A DNA stretch of 40,309 nt from contig JAQBWV010000032.1 in assembly GCA_027624335.1 (NCBI GenBank), forward strand, positions 1 to 40,309. The letters run 5' to 3'. The notes beneath the pieces were generated by a model, which did no database searches, was not told the DNA's origin, and saw nothing but the letters and a program-made list of their open reading frames with translations. Shown piece after piece: positions 11,389 through 19,909 of the stretch. This stretch comes from Planctomycetota bacterium. Its GTDB lineage: Bacteria; Planctomycetota; Planctomycetia; Planctomycetales; Planctomycetaceae. How positions within the stretch are numbered: the first letter of the stretch is position 1; the number at the start of each line of letters is the position of its first letter. Both the position numbers and the translations under genes were made by a program.

Positions 11389-11884
11389 CCACCAGGGTGG
11401 CCAGACGTCGGTCCAACTCGCCGGTTTGCATCGTTTCCTGATGGTGAGGCTTCCTGTCGCTTCGCGACCCGGACACAAAGTGCCCAGGGCTTTTTGACAT
11501 GTTGGTTTTCTGGCATTGAGAAGTTTCGGGGTGGAGACGTGGGTTCCTTTTTGCATTTTCTGCGTTTGAGTGGTGGGCGTGTGGAGCCTCTGATGCTGGC
11601 TCGGTAGCGACGTAGGCTGGGTCTTGACCCAGCAATTCCTTCGTGATCAAAGCTGGGTCGAGACCCAGCCTACTACGTGGCTGCGGAAGTGGTATGTAAA
11701 TGTCCAACGCAGAGTGGCCCGACCACTTGTGGTTGGGTGCGGCAGGCACAGGACGCCGTACCCTCAGCCGACGATCGTCAATTGACGTTGAATTGATCAT
11801 CGGTTTCCATTCCCGGCGACCGGATGAGTGATGATCGATGGGTGATGACTGATTCGGGGAGTCACTGAGTCGGGCGACGATTTC
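11389..11884. other. Convergent intergenic region rich in short repeats
   Basis: This gap of 496 bases between two convergent DUF1501 genes holds no credible gene. It contains the REPIN-like element at 11612-11673. A segment at 11709-11742 resembles one at 24463-24500 (both contain GAGTG, one variable base, then CCCGACCA). The stretch TGTCGCTTCGCGA near 11455 recurs in reverse orientation near 24490-24502. The open frame on the minus strand at 11378-11800 consists of these repeats and is low-complexity and basic, so I do not call it. The region looks like a landing site for dispersed genomic repeats. Confidence 0.6.
11612..11673. repeat. REPIN-like inverted doublet, GTAG-flanked
   Basis: The left arm is GTAG followed by GCTGGGTC, 2 bases, GACCCAGC. 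The right arm, after 18 bases, is GCTGGGTC, 2 bases, GACCCAGC followed by CTAC. Each arm is itself palindromic and the two are inverted copies of each other. The GTAG/CTAC flanks are the tetranucleotide that marks REP sequences mobilised by RAYT (REP-associated tyrosine) transposases in other bacteria. This is seen directly; REPIN identity is inferred. It sits between two convergent genes and could also end transcription from either side. Confidence 0.7.
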
Positions 11885-13342
11885 TCACGACAGAACTTCT
11901 TTAAGCACGTGCCCGTGTACGTCGGTCAGTCTGCGGTCGATGCCGTTGTGCTTGAATGTCAATTTCGTGTGATCGATTCCCAGCAGATGCAGAATCGTTG
12001 CATGCAGGTCGTAGCACCAGAGCGGTTCGACGGCCTTCCAGCCCCATTCATCGCTCTGGCCATGAGTGATCCCGCCTTTCACTCCGGCTCCGGCGAGCCA
12101 CGTGACGAAAGTCCCTCCGTTGTGGTCTCGCCCGGTGCTGTTCTGGCTGAACGGCATCCGACCGAACTCGGTCGTCCAGATGACCAGCGTGTCTTCAAAC
12201 ATCCCGCGTGCCTTCAGATCCTGGACGAGAGCGGCAATCGGCTGATCGACCTGCCTGGCAATGTAAGGCAGTTCTGTGTTGATGTTGCTGTGATTGTCCC
12301 AGTTGTTTGATGGTCCGGCGGGACCACTCCAGACCTGGACGAACCGAACGCCACGTTCAAGCATCCGACGTGACAACAGACAACGACGGCCAAAGTCTGC
12401 GGTTACCGCGTCATCCAGTCCGTACATCCTCTGCGTGGTGGCATTTTCACCAGAAAGATCAAACACCTCCGGCGCTGACAACTGCATTCTTGCAGCCAGC
12501 TCATAGGACTCGATGCGAGCTTCGAGACGGCTGTCACCGGGATGCTCTGCAGCGTGGTTTCGATTGAGCTGTCGCAGCAACGCTGCACCGTCGGTTTCGC
12601 TTTGATCGGTAATGTACGTTGCTTCTTTCGGCGGGTGCAGATGCGCGATCGGATTGGGGGCTGACGCTTTCACAAGCGTTCCCTGATGTTGTGCCGGCAG
12701 AAACCCTGCGGTGAAGTTGCCCTGATTGTTGTATGGCAAACCTTTAGTGTCGGGCATGACCACAAAGGAAGGAAGGTCGTCGGAAATACGACCCAGCGCG
12801 TGCGAAACCCAGGCTCCCATACAGGGAAATCCGGGCAGCGTGAATCCCGTGTTCTGCATGTAACTGGCGAGACCGTGTACGTTGCTCGTCGACACCATCG
12901 ACGTCAGAAACGCGAGGTCATCCACAACACCGGCCACATTTGGAAAGACACTACTGACCCAGCGACCGCATTCGCCATGCTGCTTGAATTCGAACGGGCA
13001 TTTCAGAACTTTGAAACCTGGCGAACCAGTTACAGATTCGACTTTCTGATCACCACCTGGATCGAACTGATTTCCGTCGAGCTCAGTCAAACGCGGTTTT
13101 GGGTCGAACGTGTCCATCGGGCTGACGCCACCGTTCATGAACAGCTGAACGATGCGTTTAACTTTGGCCGGATGATGGATGCCGCCGTTCAGATTACTGG
13201 CTGCCGCGAGCGATTCGTTCTGCCCGAGCAAATGTGCCATCGCGATGCCTGCAAAGCCGCCACCGACATTTGAAAGAACGTCCCTTCTGGGAAACTCAGT
13301 AACGATCATTTCCTGATCCAGATACTTGATAACAGCACTCAT
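11885..13342 (-). CDS. DUF1501 family protein, module 2
   Basis: This 485-residue DUF1501 protein has a twin-arginine-like N-terminus (FPRRDVLSNVGGGFAGIAMA, arginines at 19-20), which suggests Tat export. Conserved blocks are FMNGGVSPMDTFDPKPRL, WDNHSN, WTTEFGRMPFSQN and TGRDHNGGTFVTWLAGAG, with LHATILHLLGIDHTKLTF near the C-terminus. Compared with the module 1 protein it keeps the aspartate of GRDH and has a longer WSGPAGPSNNWDNH segment. The start used is the ATG at 13342 with GGCGGA upstream; the ATG 11 codons later would also keep the Tat motif. It lies 156 bases downstream of the cytochrome/DUF1553 gene on the same strand, so an operon in that order is likely. Confidence 0.92.
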   Translation of the reverse strand: MSAVIKYLDQEMIVTEFPRRDVLSNVGGGFAGIAMAHLLGQNESLAAASNLNGGIHHPAKVKRIVQLFMNGGVSPMDTFDPKPRLTELDGNQFDPGGDQKVESVTGSPGFKVLKCPFEFKQHGECGRWVSSVFPNVAGVVDDLAFLTSMVSTSNVHGLASYMQNTGFTLPGFPCMGAWVSHALGRISDDLPSFVVMPDTKGLPYNNQGNFTAGFLPAQHQGTLVKASAPNPIAHLHPPKEATYITDQSETDGAALLRQLNRNHAAEHPGDSRLEARIESYELAARMQLSAPEVFDLSGENATTQRMYGLDDAVTADFGRRCLLSRRMLERGVRFVQVWSGPAGPSNNWDNHSNINTELPYIARQVDQPIAALVQDLKARGMFEDTLVIWTTEFGRMPFSQNSTGRDHNGGTFVTWLAGAGVKGGITHGQSDEWGWKAVEPLWCYDLHATILHLLGIDHTKLTFKHNGIDRRLTDVHGHVLKEVLS

Positions 13343-13498
13343 GTGATCCGCCCGAGTTTCGAAGAGTGTGCTCTGATGAGCTGTGTCAGAATGGTTCCAC
13401 TGCTTGTATCAGGAAGTGATTTCGGGACTGCACTTGATACTCTAATTTCGAAACAGGTTGTCAGCCAAGATGGAGATGTCCAACTGAGGTCGTCGTGA

Positions 13499-16486
13499 TC
13501 AATTTACAAACATGAACTCATTGCTGTTCACCAGGACTCGGCATGCGTTGGACAGCCCATGCTGGTCGGCATATGCAGCGACGGATCGACTTTCTTCTTC
13601 AGTTGGCGGCCTGCCAAAGGCCAGTTCGAACAACCGCCGCACCTGATTCCGACGACCGGTGTTTCCGTCTTCAAGATGGCGGGCTATGTGTTCGCTGTAT
13701 CTCACCACAAATCGACTGTTCAACATCGCCAGGGCCTGCAGCGATGTCATGGATGAGGACCGCTTCGGAGTAAATTGTGATGCGTCAGGGCAGTCCAGCG
13801 CTTCCATAAACGGATCAGGTACTGTCCGGAAAATGAATCGATACACACTCCGCCGCCTGCCGTCGGCACTGTCGATGTCGAATCTGTCGTAATTCAGTGT
13901 TGGTGTCACATGCACGCCATTGCTCAGCGTGAAATGTCTGACCGGCGGCCCACCCATCTTCCAGTCAACCAGGGACGACATCTGCAGAATGGCGTCTCGC
14001 GTTGATTCCGCGTCGAGGCGGCGACGATTCATTCGCCAAAGGTGAAGATTGCCAGCGTCGTTTGCAGCAAACCGGGCATTGTGTTGTGAAGACTGCCGAT
14101 ACGCGGCACTTGTCACGATCAGTCGATGTAACTGTTTAAGCGAGCCGCTACTGTCACGAAACGTTGCGGCGAGCCAGTCAAGTAATTGAGGATGCGTCGG
14201 TGGAACGCCATTGCGTCCAAAGTCATTCGGCGTATTGACGATGCCACGTCCGAAATGATGCAGCCATACACGGTTCACGATCGACCGCCAGGTCAGAACG
14301 TTTTCACGGGCACTGACCCACAGAGCCAGTTCCGCGCGGCGTTCACCCTCGGCATCAACGTTGGCGATACGAAAATGAGCATCAAGTCCTTCGACACACG
14401 TCAACGAACCTGGCGTCGCTGGCTCGATCGGTGACAACACATTCCCGCGGCGAAGCACGTGTACTGGACGTGGTTTCATGGCAGGGACGAAGTTCCCTTT
14501 CTGCTGAAAATCGCTCGCCACCGAATACACCATGGATTGCTTCGGCAAAGCCGACAGCGCTCCGGCATTCTCGACCTTCAGAAGTTGGATCGCGAGTTTC
14601 GACTTCTGTTCGTCAGTTCGCTTGCCGGCGTCCACCGAAAGTAATTCGCTGATCTCAGCAGGAACCGTTGTCAGTGCCGCGCTGGCGCTCGGATTGGATG
14701 TCCCGGTGACTGACAGTCTTGGCCGACCGATCAAATGCCCGCCACCATGCAGCTGTTCAAGAACGACTGTCAGCGTCACGCCGCCCGAAGCGTCGATCGG
14801 CTGTTTCAGTTCAAAGATAGCCTCGTGACTTTGTCCCGTTTGGGGATAGATGCCCCACGCGGTTTTCGGGTTGCCATCCAGTGCGTGAGCGATGGTCCAG
14901 CCGTTCTGGTCGAAGTCCGCGATCGGTTTGTGCAGGCTGACTGGAGTCATGGTTCCGTCATTACCAGTTGTCAGTAGCTTGAACTCCGACAGGTGCAGGT
15001 TGCCGTTGTCCTGCCGGCCTGGTCCTTTGTGAAACAGACTCTCGTCAGTCATTACTTCCAGTCGCACAGCGGTAATGTGCGGCAAAGTGATATGTGCTGA
15101 GATCGTGTAAACGTCGGTCTCTGGCCGTATGCCACTGAATAGAATCGATCCGTCAGGTTGCTTTGTCGCCGTCGACTCGCCCGTCGAGTCGACAGTGTCA
15201 GCCTGCAGAATCTGCCAGACACTGGTCTCTCGACTGCGCTCCCACTCGGCGAATCGCTGCTGCAGGTCGACATCGAGCAACATTTCTCTGGCGACACGTC
15301 CCTGCTCAAGAGTGTCTTTTTCTGCCAGTAGTTCCTGGCGTTTACGAGCGGTGTGTTTATCGAGGTCGTACGGTCGATCCACGCGATCCACGCCAGCAAA
15401 TACTGCCTGCAGACTGTAATAATCTTCGGTCGGTATCGGATCAAACTTGTGATGATGACACCTCGCGCAGTGCACGGTCATACTGACAAAAGTATTCATG
15501 ACGGTCGCAATCATGTCGTCACGATCCAGGTAACGAGCGATCTCCTTGTCAGTCGTTCCGTCCTGAATTCCCATCTGAGAGCTTTCATCCCATGGCCCTG
15601 CCGCGAGCATTCCCGTAGCGACAATTCCCTGTGGGTCATTTGGAAACAATACATCACCCGCGATCTGCTCCTGTACGAATCGCGCATAGGGCGTGTCGCA
15701 GTTGAACGAGTGGATCAGGTAGTCTCGGTATGGCCACGCATGCTCTCGAATGGCGTCTTCGTCGTGGCCGTGCGTGTCGGCGTAGTGGACTGCATCCATC
15801 CAGTGTCTGGCCCAGCGTTCTCCGTATCGAGGGCTGGCAAGCAGTCGGTCGACGACACGTTCAAACGGTTCTTCCGAAGTGTCGGAGAGGAACGCGTTAA
15901 TCTGCTCGGGAGTCGGAGGCAGCCCTGTCAGGTCGAAAGTCACACGACGAATCAGCGTACGTCGGTCAGCTTCCGGTGAGGGGGTGAAACTATTCTCAAC
16001 AAGCCGTGCCAGAACGAAACGGTCAATGTCGTTGCGGACCCAGTTTTCGAGGTCGTCTGGCACAACGGGAAGTGCCGGTTGTGCCAGAGACCGCAATGCC
16101 CAGTGCTGCGACCATGTCGCTCCCTGCTCGATCCATTCTTTCAGCAGTTTGATTTCCGCGTCGCTCAAAGAGAGCTTCGAATCAGGGGGCGGCATTCGAT
16201 CAGATTCGTCGTTCGACGTAATCCGCAAGTAGAGTTCGCTGTTCTCCGGCTTTCCAGGAATGACTACTCCCAATTTGTCATTCCTGGCGATCATTCCGGC
16301 CTTCGTATCAAGTCGCAATTCACCCTTTCGCGACTCTGAGTCAGGGCCGTGGCACTGGAAACAGTTCTTTGACAGTATCGGACGAATGTCCTTTTCGAAA
16401 TTGACGTCGGCGTTCACGACGGCTGCCGAAGCAACGCTCGACAGGCAGGCTACGACGAGCACTCTGGTTGTGTGCATGAGATTCAT
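13499..16486 (-). CDS. Planctomycete cytochrome-c/DUF1549/DUF1553 protein with sugar-binding-like insert, module 2
   Basis: This is a 995-residue exported protein counted from the ATG at 16486, chosen because a signal peptide (MNLMHTTRVLVVACLSSVAS) follows it at once; the same frame opens 17 codons earlier at 16537. In order there is a cytochrome-c-like domain with CFQCHG (C42, C45, H46) and DRMPPPDS, DUF1549 with FDLTGLPPTPEQI and a second CxxCH in HCARCHHHKFDPIP (C340), and then about 170 residues (roughly 415-585) absent from the module 1 and 4 proteins. That insert is beta-rich and has HALDGNPKTAWG, like discoidin/F5-8C-type carbohydrate-binding folds. DUF1553 follows (ALWVSARENVLTWRSIVNRVW) with a typical VNSNEFMFVN end. 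Its function is unknown; an insert that targets a polymer is my inference. Confidence 0.92.
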   Translation of the reverse strand: MNLMHTTRVLVVACLSSVASAAVVNADVNFEKDIRPILSKNCFQCHGPDSESRKGELRLDTKAGMIARNDKLGVVIPGKPENSELYLRITSNDESDRMPPPDSKLSLSDAEIKLLKEWIEQGATWSQHWALRSLAQPALPVVPDDLENWVRNDIDRFVLARLVENSFTPSPEADRRTLIRRVTFDLTGLPPTPEQINAFLSDTSEEPFERVVDRLLASPRYGERWARHWMDAVHYADTHGHDEDAIREHAWPYRDYLIHSFNCDTPYARFVQEQIAGDVLFPNDPQGIVATGMLAAGPWDESSQMGIQDGTTDKEIARYLDRDDMIATVMNTFVSMTVHCARCHHHKFDPIPTEDYYSLQAVFAGVDRVDRPYDLDKHTARKRQELLAEKDTLEQGRVAREMLLDVDLQQRFAEWERSRETSVWQILQADTVDSTGESTATKQPDGSILFSGIRPETDVYTISAHITLPHITAVRLEVMTDESLFHKGPGRQDNGNLHLSEFKLLTTGNDGTMTPVSLHKPIADFDQNGWTIAHALDGNPKTAWGIYPQTGQSHEAIFELKQPIDASGGVTLTVVLEQLHGGGHLIGRPRLSVTGTSNPSASAALTTVPAEISELLSVDAGKRTDEQKSKLAIQLLKVENAGALSALPKQSMVYSVASDFQQKGNFVPAMKPRPVHVLRRGNVLSPIEPATPGSLTCVEGLDAHFRIANVDAEGERRAELALWVSARENVLTWRSIVNRVWLHHFGRGIVNTPNDFGRNGVPPTHPQLLDWLAATFRDSSGSLKQLHRLIVTSAAYRQSSQHNARFAANDAGNLHLWRMNRRRLDAESTRDAILQMSSLVDWKMGGPPVRHFTLSNGVHVTPTLNYDRFDIDSADGRRRSVYRFIFRTVPDPFMEALDCPDASQFTPKRSSSMTSLQALAMLNSRFVVRYSEHIARHLEDGNTGRRNQVRRLFELAFGRPPTEEESRSVAAYADQHGLSNACRVLVNSNEFMFVN

Positions 16487-16895
16487 GTCAGCCTCGAAGG
16501 AATTACCAGGATGCAACCGCCGCAAGACGTCATCCAAATCTGTTGATCAACCGGTTCGTCAGAAATCGCATCCTGAAATCGAGGCCACCATCCAACAAAT
16601 GCGAGTTAACTGGCACCGAACAAGCATGATCACTGAGACCAAAGATAAATCACTGAGAGTATTGAGCGACTTCAGAAGCATAACTCATGCACTGTTGTAA
16701 CGTGTGATCGGAAGCGAGACTGTTGTTGAGAGCGATTGTTGAGCCGCTTGCCGGTGTCCGCAAGGTTGTGGTGGAACACGCCGGGCGGCAACCATACTCG
16801 CCAGTTCGACCGCGCAGGGACCGTGTCAGGCACGAGTTCTCGTTCGCGGAGACGTGTCACACTGTGTGAAGTCCACCAGAAGGCAGGCAAGACAT
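16487..16895. other. Divergent intergenic region
   Basis: These 409 bases separate the leftward module 2 operon from the rightward PQQ-propeller gene. I see no credible gene. The in-frame extensions of both flanking genes into the gap (to 16537 and to 16854) lie upstream of convincing signal peptides and are not called. The stretch should hold the promoters for both directions, but no -35/-10 pair stands out clearly enough to annotate. Confidence 0.5.
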
Positions 16896-19769
16896 ATGCA
16901 CCAAAACACTCGGCTTCATATTCTCAACGTGACGACACGCTGCGTCACTTCGAGCTTTGTCGCGATGCTGACTTTCAGTGTCGTTTCCACCGCCAGTATT
17001 CACGCCGAAGATGATTGGCCCATGTGGAGGCACAATGCCGGGCGGACAGGTGCAACTGGCACTTCCCTCCCGGAATTCCTTGAACTGAAATGGGTCCGAC
17101 AACTTCCTGAGATTACTCCTGCGTTTCACAGTCCTCGCCTTCAGTTTGACGCTGGTTACGAGCCAATCATTGCTGGCGGCCAGATGATCGTGGCGTCATC
17201 CCGAACTGATTCGGTGGTCGCTTACGAGGCATCGTCCGGTCGGGAAACATGGCAATACCGAACAAATGGCCCGGTCCGATTCGCGCCGGCCGTGTGGGAC
17301 GACTCAGTCTGCTTTGGGTCCGACGACGGGGTTCTGTACTGCGTCGAACTTCAGACTGGCCGATTACGCTGGCAGCATCGCGCAGTGCCGAGCGACCGAC
17401 GTTTGCTGGGGAATCAGCGGCTGATTTCGGTGTGGCCGGTTCGTGGAGGCCCGGTTGTTGCCGACGGCTGCGTGTACTTTGCCGCCGGAGTGTGGCCATT
17501 CGAAGGCGTGTTTGTTTATTCAATCGACATCGCCTCGGGAGACGTCATCTGGAGAAATGATCGTCTGGGTTATCTTTTCGGTCAGCAACCGCACAACACG
17601 GAAGCAATCGGCGGCCTCGCGCCGCAGGGGTATCTCATAGTAAACGGTGACGAGCTGATCGTTCCCTGTTCGACGGCCTATCCCGCACGGCTCAGTCGGA
17701 AGACTGGCGAGTTGATCGACTTTGCCTTGCCCTCGCCTGGGAGATTTCCCGGCGGCTGGTTTGCCGCACTCGACGAAGATTCAGCGCGAGCCGTGCGACG
17801 CGGAAAGCTGGTCTTCGATGATGTCATCAATCGACAACAGCACGAAGACAAGGTCAACAAAGGCGATGGCGTATCAGGAATCAGTCGCACCATTAGTGTC
17901 GGCGGAAAGGCAATGAACTTCGATGAGAGCTTTGACGGCGTTCAAGGAACGGTTCATTCAATGGTGGCTGCGGACGATCGGTTGTTCGTGTCAACACGGG
18001 AAGGACGAATCTATTGTTTCGGTGATGCCGCCCCGACACCGAAAGCAGCGTTGAAGCAGTGGAGAAGACCGGTTGAGCCACTGACAACAACCGACCAGGC
18101 GACCGAGCTTGCTCGAAATGTAATCAAACTTTCCGGCAGTTCTCACGGGTATGTGCTGGTCGTCGGGCTGCGTGATGGAGCACTCGTCAAGGCGTTACTA
18201 AAGGAATCGCAATACCACGTCGTGGCCCTGGATGACGATCACGACCGCGTCGAACTTCTGCGGCGTGAGCTCGATCGCGCGGATCTTTACGGGACGCGAG
18301 CTTCCGTCGTCGAATGTAACCCGTTTGACGCTCACCTTCCGCCGTACATCGCAACGGTGATCACGACCGAGACTCCCGACCGAGCCGCAGAGAACTGGAT
18401 CCCTCTGCTGCAGACATTGCGACCGTTCGGAGGACTTGCCGCTTTGCGGCTGAAGCCAGGCATCGGCGTTGCTAACGCGGCAAGCATGAAGAATCTCGAA
18501 CCAGGCACTTTCGAAATTATTGAATCTGACGGCCACTCACTCGTTCGTCGGACAGGGCCTCTAACTGGAACGGCGGAGTACTCTGGAAACTATGAATTCA
18601 GCCCCGACGAACTCGTGCGTTTTCCGCTGGGAGTCCTCTGGTTTGACGACACGCTGGCTCACTTCAAGCGCTCGCCGCAGCCGGTGTTCACCCGCGGTGT
18701 GATGATTTCTCGCCCGAAAGACTGGCGCGCGACTCGGATCAAAGGAAACTACTCAGTCGACTATCCGCTACTGCGACCGGTTCTTTCTGACATCTACACC
18801 GGACGCGTTTTCGACAACCGCGAGCAGCTGAAAATACGGGCGTCGCTGCCTGATCCTGACCTCACACAGCCACAACAAAGCTACTATCACGCGCCGCACC
18901 AGACAACCGCGCTGCATCCAAAGCCTCCGGTTGTCGGCGAGCGGACAAATCCACTGACTGGCGAATCTGAACCTCGTGCTTTTCCAAAAATGTACGGCTG
19001 CGATGGCGGAGTTGATTACGGACGGTTCTATACCCTGCGTAGCGGAACGGCCGCGTTTTACGATAAGACCCTGGAAAGCGGTACCGTTTTCCTAAGCGGC
19101 CCCCGCAGCGGATGCACCAACAGCATCATTCCCTCAGGTGGCGTTTTGAACGTTCCCTATTTCTACGAAGGCTGCACGTGTAGTTATCCGCTGCCGACAG
19201 CAATGTCGCTGGTGGCGATGCCGGAAAGCTACGAGCAATGGTCTGCGTGGGGAGATGGTGAGCTGACTCCGAAATCTATCGAACGAATTGGCCTGAACTT
19301 CGGAGCGCCCGGCGACCGAATGACGCGAGACGGCACGCTGTGGCTCGACTACCCGTCGGTGGGAGGTCCGTCACCATCGATCACGGTCCGCACAACACCG
19401 CTGACCCCCACATGGCATTATCGACACAGCATCTGGATGAAAGGCGGAACAGGTTGGCCCTGGGTCGCGTCATCTGCCGTTGAAGGCCTCGGCCAATTGA
19501 CGCTCCACGACCTGAAGCCCGGCCGCTACACCGTCCGACTGTACTTCGCCGAACTCGCTGACAAGCATCCCGGCGATCGCGTCCAAACGGTCTCTGTGCA
19601 GGGCCGTACGGTGTTGAGTCAACTGGATATCGTCGATCAAGCAAACGGATCGATGCGAGGATTCGTGCACGAGATTGAAGACGTCGATGTCGGCGATGTT
19701 CTGACTCTTAAACTGACAGCGGCAATCGGTAAGACGCTGATCAGCGGAGTGGAGGCCATCCGCCAATGA
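16896..19769 (+). CDS. Exported PQQ-like beta-propeller protein with embedded methyltransferase-like domain and malectin-like C-terminus
   Basis: This is a 957-residue protein from the ATG at 16896 (GGCAGG upstream), with a signal peptide ending near STASIHAE. PQQ-type propeller repeats start at DDWPMWRHNAGRTG and include VVAYEASSGRETWQY and VLYCVELQTGRLRWQ (to about residue 390). From about 405 to 530 the sequence changes to a Rossmann-like methyltransferase pattern: a strand plus glycine loop VLVVGLRDGALVKALL (G424, G428), then an acidic strand end VALDDDHDRVELLRREL (D446-D448). Propeller-like sequence resumes (about 555-780). The last 150 residues (LWLDYPSVGGPSP, YTVRLYFAEL, GVEAIRQ) look like a malectin-type carbohydrate-binding domain. 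BamB-like or quinoprotein-like roles are possible. The catalytic state of the inner domain is uncertain. Confidence 0.88.
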   Translation: MHQNTRLHILNVTTRCVTSSFVAMLTFSVVSTASIHAEDDWPMWRHNAGRTGATGTSLPEFLELKWVRQLPEITPAFHSPRLQFDAGYEPIIAGGQMIVASSRTDSVVAYEASSGRETWQYRTNGPVRFAPAVWDDSVCFGSDDGVLYCVELQTGRLRWQHRAVPSDRRLLGNQRLISVWPVRGGPVVADGCVYFAAGVWPFEGVFVYSIDIASGDVIWRNDRLGYLFGQQPHNTEAIGGLAPQGYLIVNGDELIVPCSTAYPARLSRKTGELIDFALPSPGRFPGGWFAALDEDSARAVRRGKLVFDDVINRQQHEDKVNKGDGVSGISRTISVGGKAMNFDESFDGVQGTVHSMVAADDRLFVSTREGRIYCFGDAAPTPKAALKQWRRPVEPLTTTDQATELARNVIKLSGSSHGYVLVVGLRDGALVKALLKESQYHVVALDDDHDRVELLRRELDRADLYGTRASVVECNPFDAHLPPYIATVITTETPDRAAENWIPLLQTLRPFGGLAALRLKPGIGVANAASMKNLEPGTFEIIESDGHSLVRRTGPLTGTAEYSGNYEFSPDELVRFPLGVLWFDDTLAHFKRSPQPVFTRGVMISRPKDWRATRIKGNYSVDYPLLRPVLSDIYTGRVFDNREQLKIRASLPDPDLTQPQQSYYHAPHQTTALHPKPPVVGERTNPLTGESEPRAFPKMYGCDGGVDYGRFYTLRSGTAAFYDKTLESGTVFLSGPRSGCTNSIIPSGGVLNVPYFYEGCTCSYPLPTAMSLVAMPESYEQWSAWGDGELTPKSIERIGLNFGAPGDRMTRDGTLWLDYPSVGGPSPSITVRTTPLTPTWHYRHSIWMKGGTGWPWVASSAVEGLGQLTLHDLKPGRYTVRLYFAELADKHPGDRVQTVSVQGRTVLSQLDIVDQANGSMRGFVHEIEDVDVGDVLTLKLTAAIGKTLISGVEAIRQ

Positions 19770-19794
19770 TGATTTTATCTCGCCGATGCTGCCC

Positions 19795-19834
19795 GTAGCG
19801 CCATTAGAAGACAGGTAGCGCCGTTAGAAGACAG
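19795..19834. repeat. Two tandem copies of a 20-base unit
   Basis: The unit GTAGCGCC(A/G)TTAGAAGACAG occurs twice head to tail (19795-19814 and 19815-19834) with a single difference, just after the PQQ-propeller gene. The second copy continues into GTTCCCGCCGCCTGCCC. The unit begins with GTAG like the REP-type elements here but is not itself palindromic. It lies in the convergent gap before the Gfo/Idh/MocA gene. Its function is unknown. Confidence 0.7.
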
Positions 19835-19909
19835 GTTCCCGCCGCCTGCCCATGAGCTTCCGATAAAAGTCGACACGCCAACTGACGGATAAGGCAGCGG
19901 ATGTGCGAT

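Noticed and set aside
11378..11800. Minus-strand frame of 140 codons between two convergent DUF1501 genes
   Set aside because: It is made largely of intergenic repeat sequence including the REPIN-like element and has no ribosome site.
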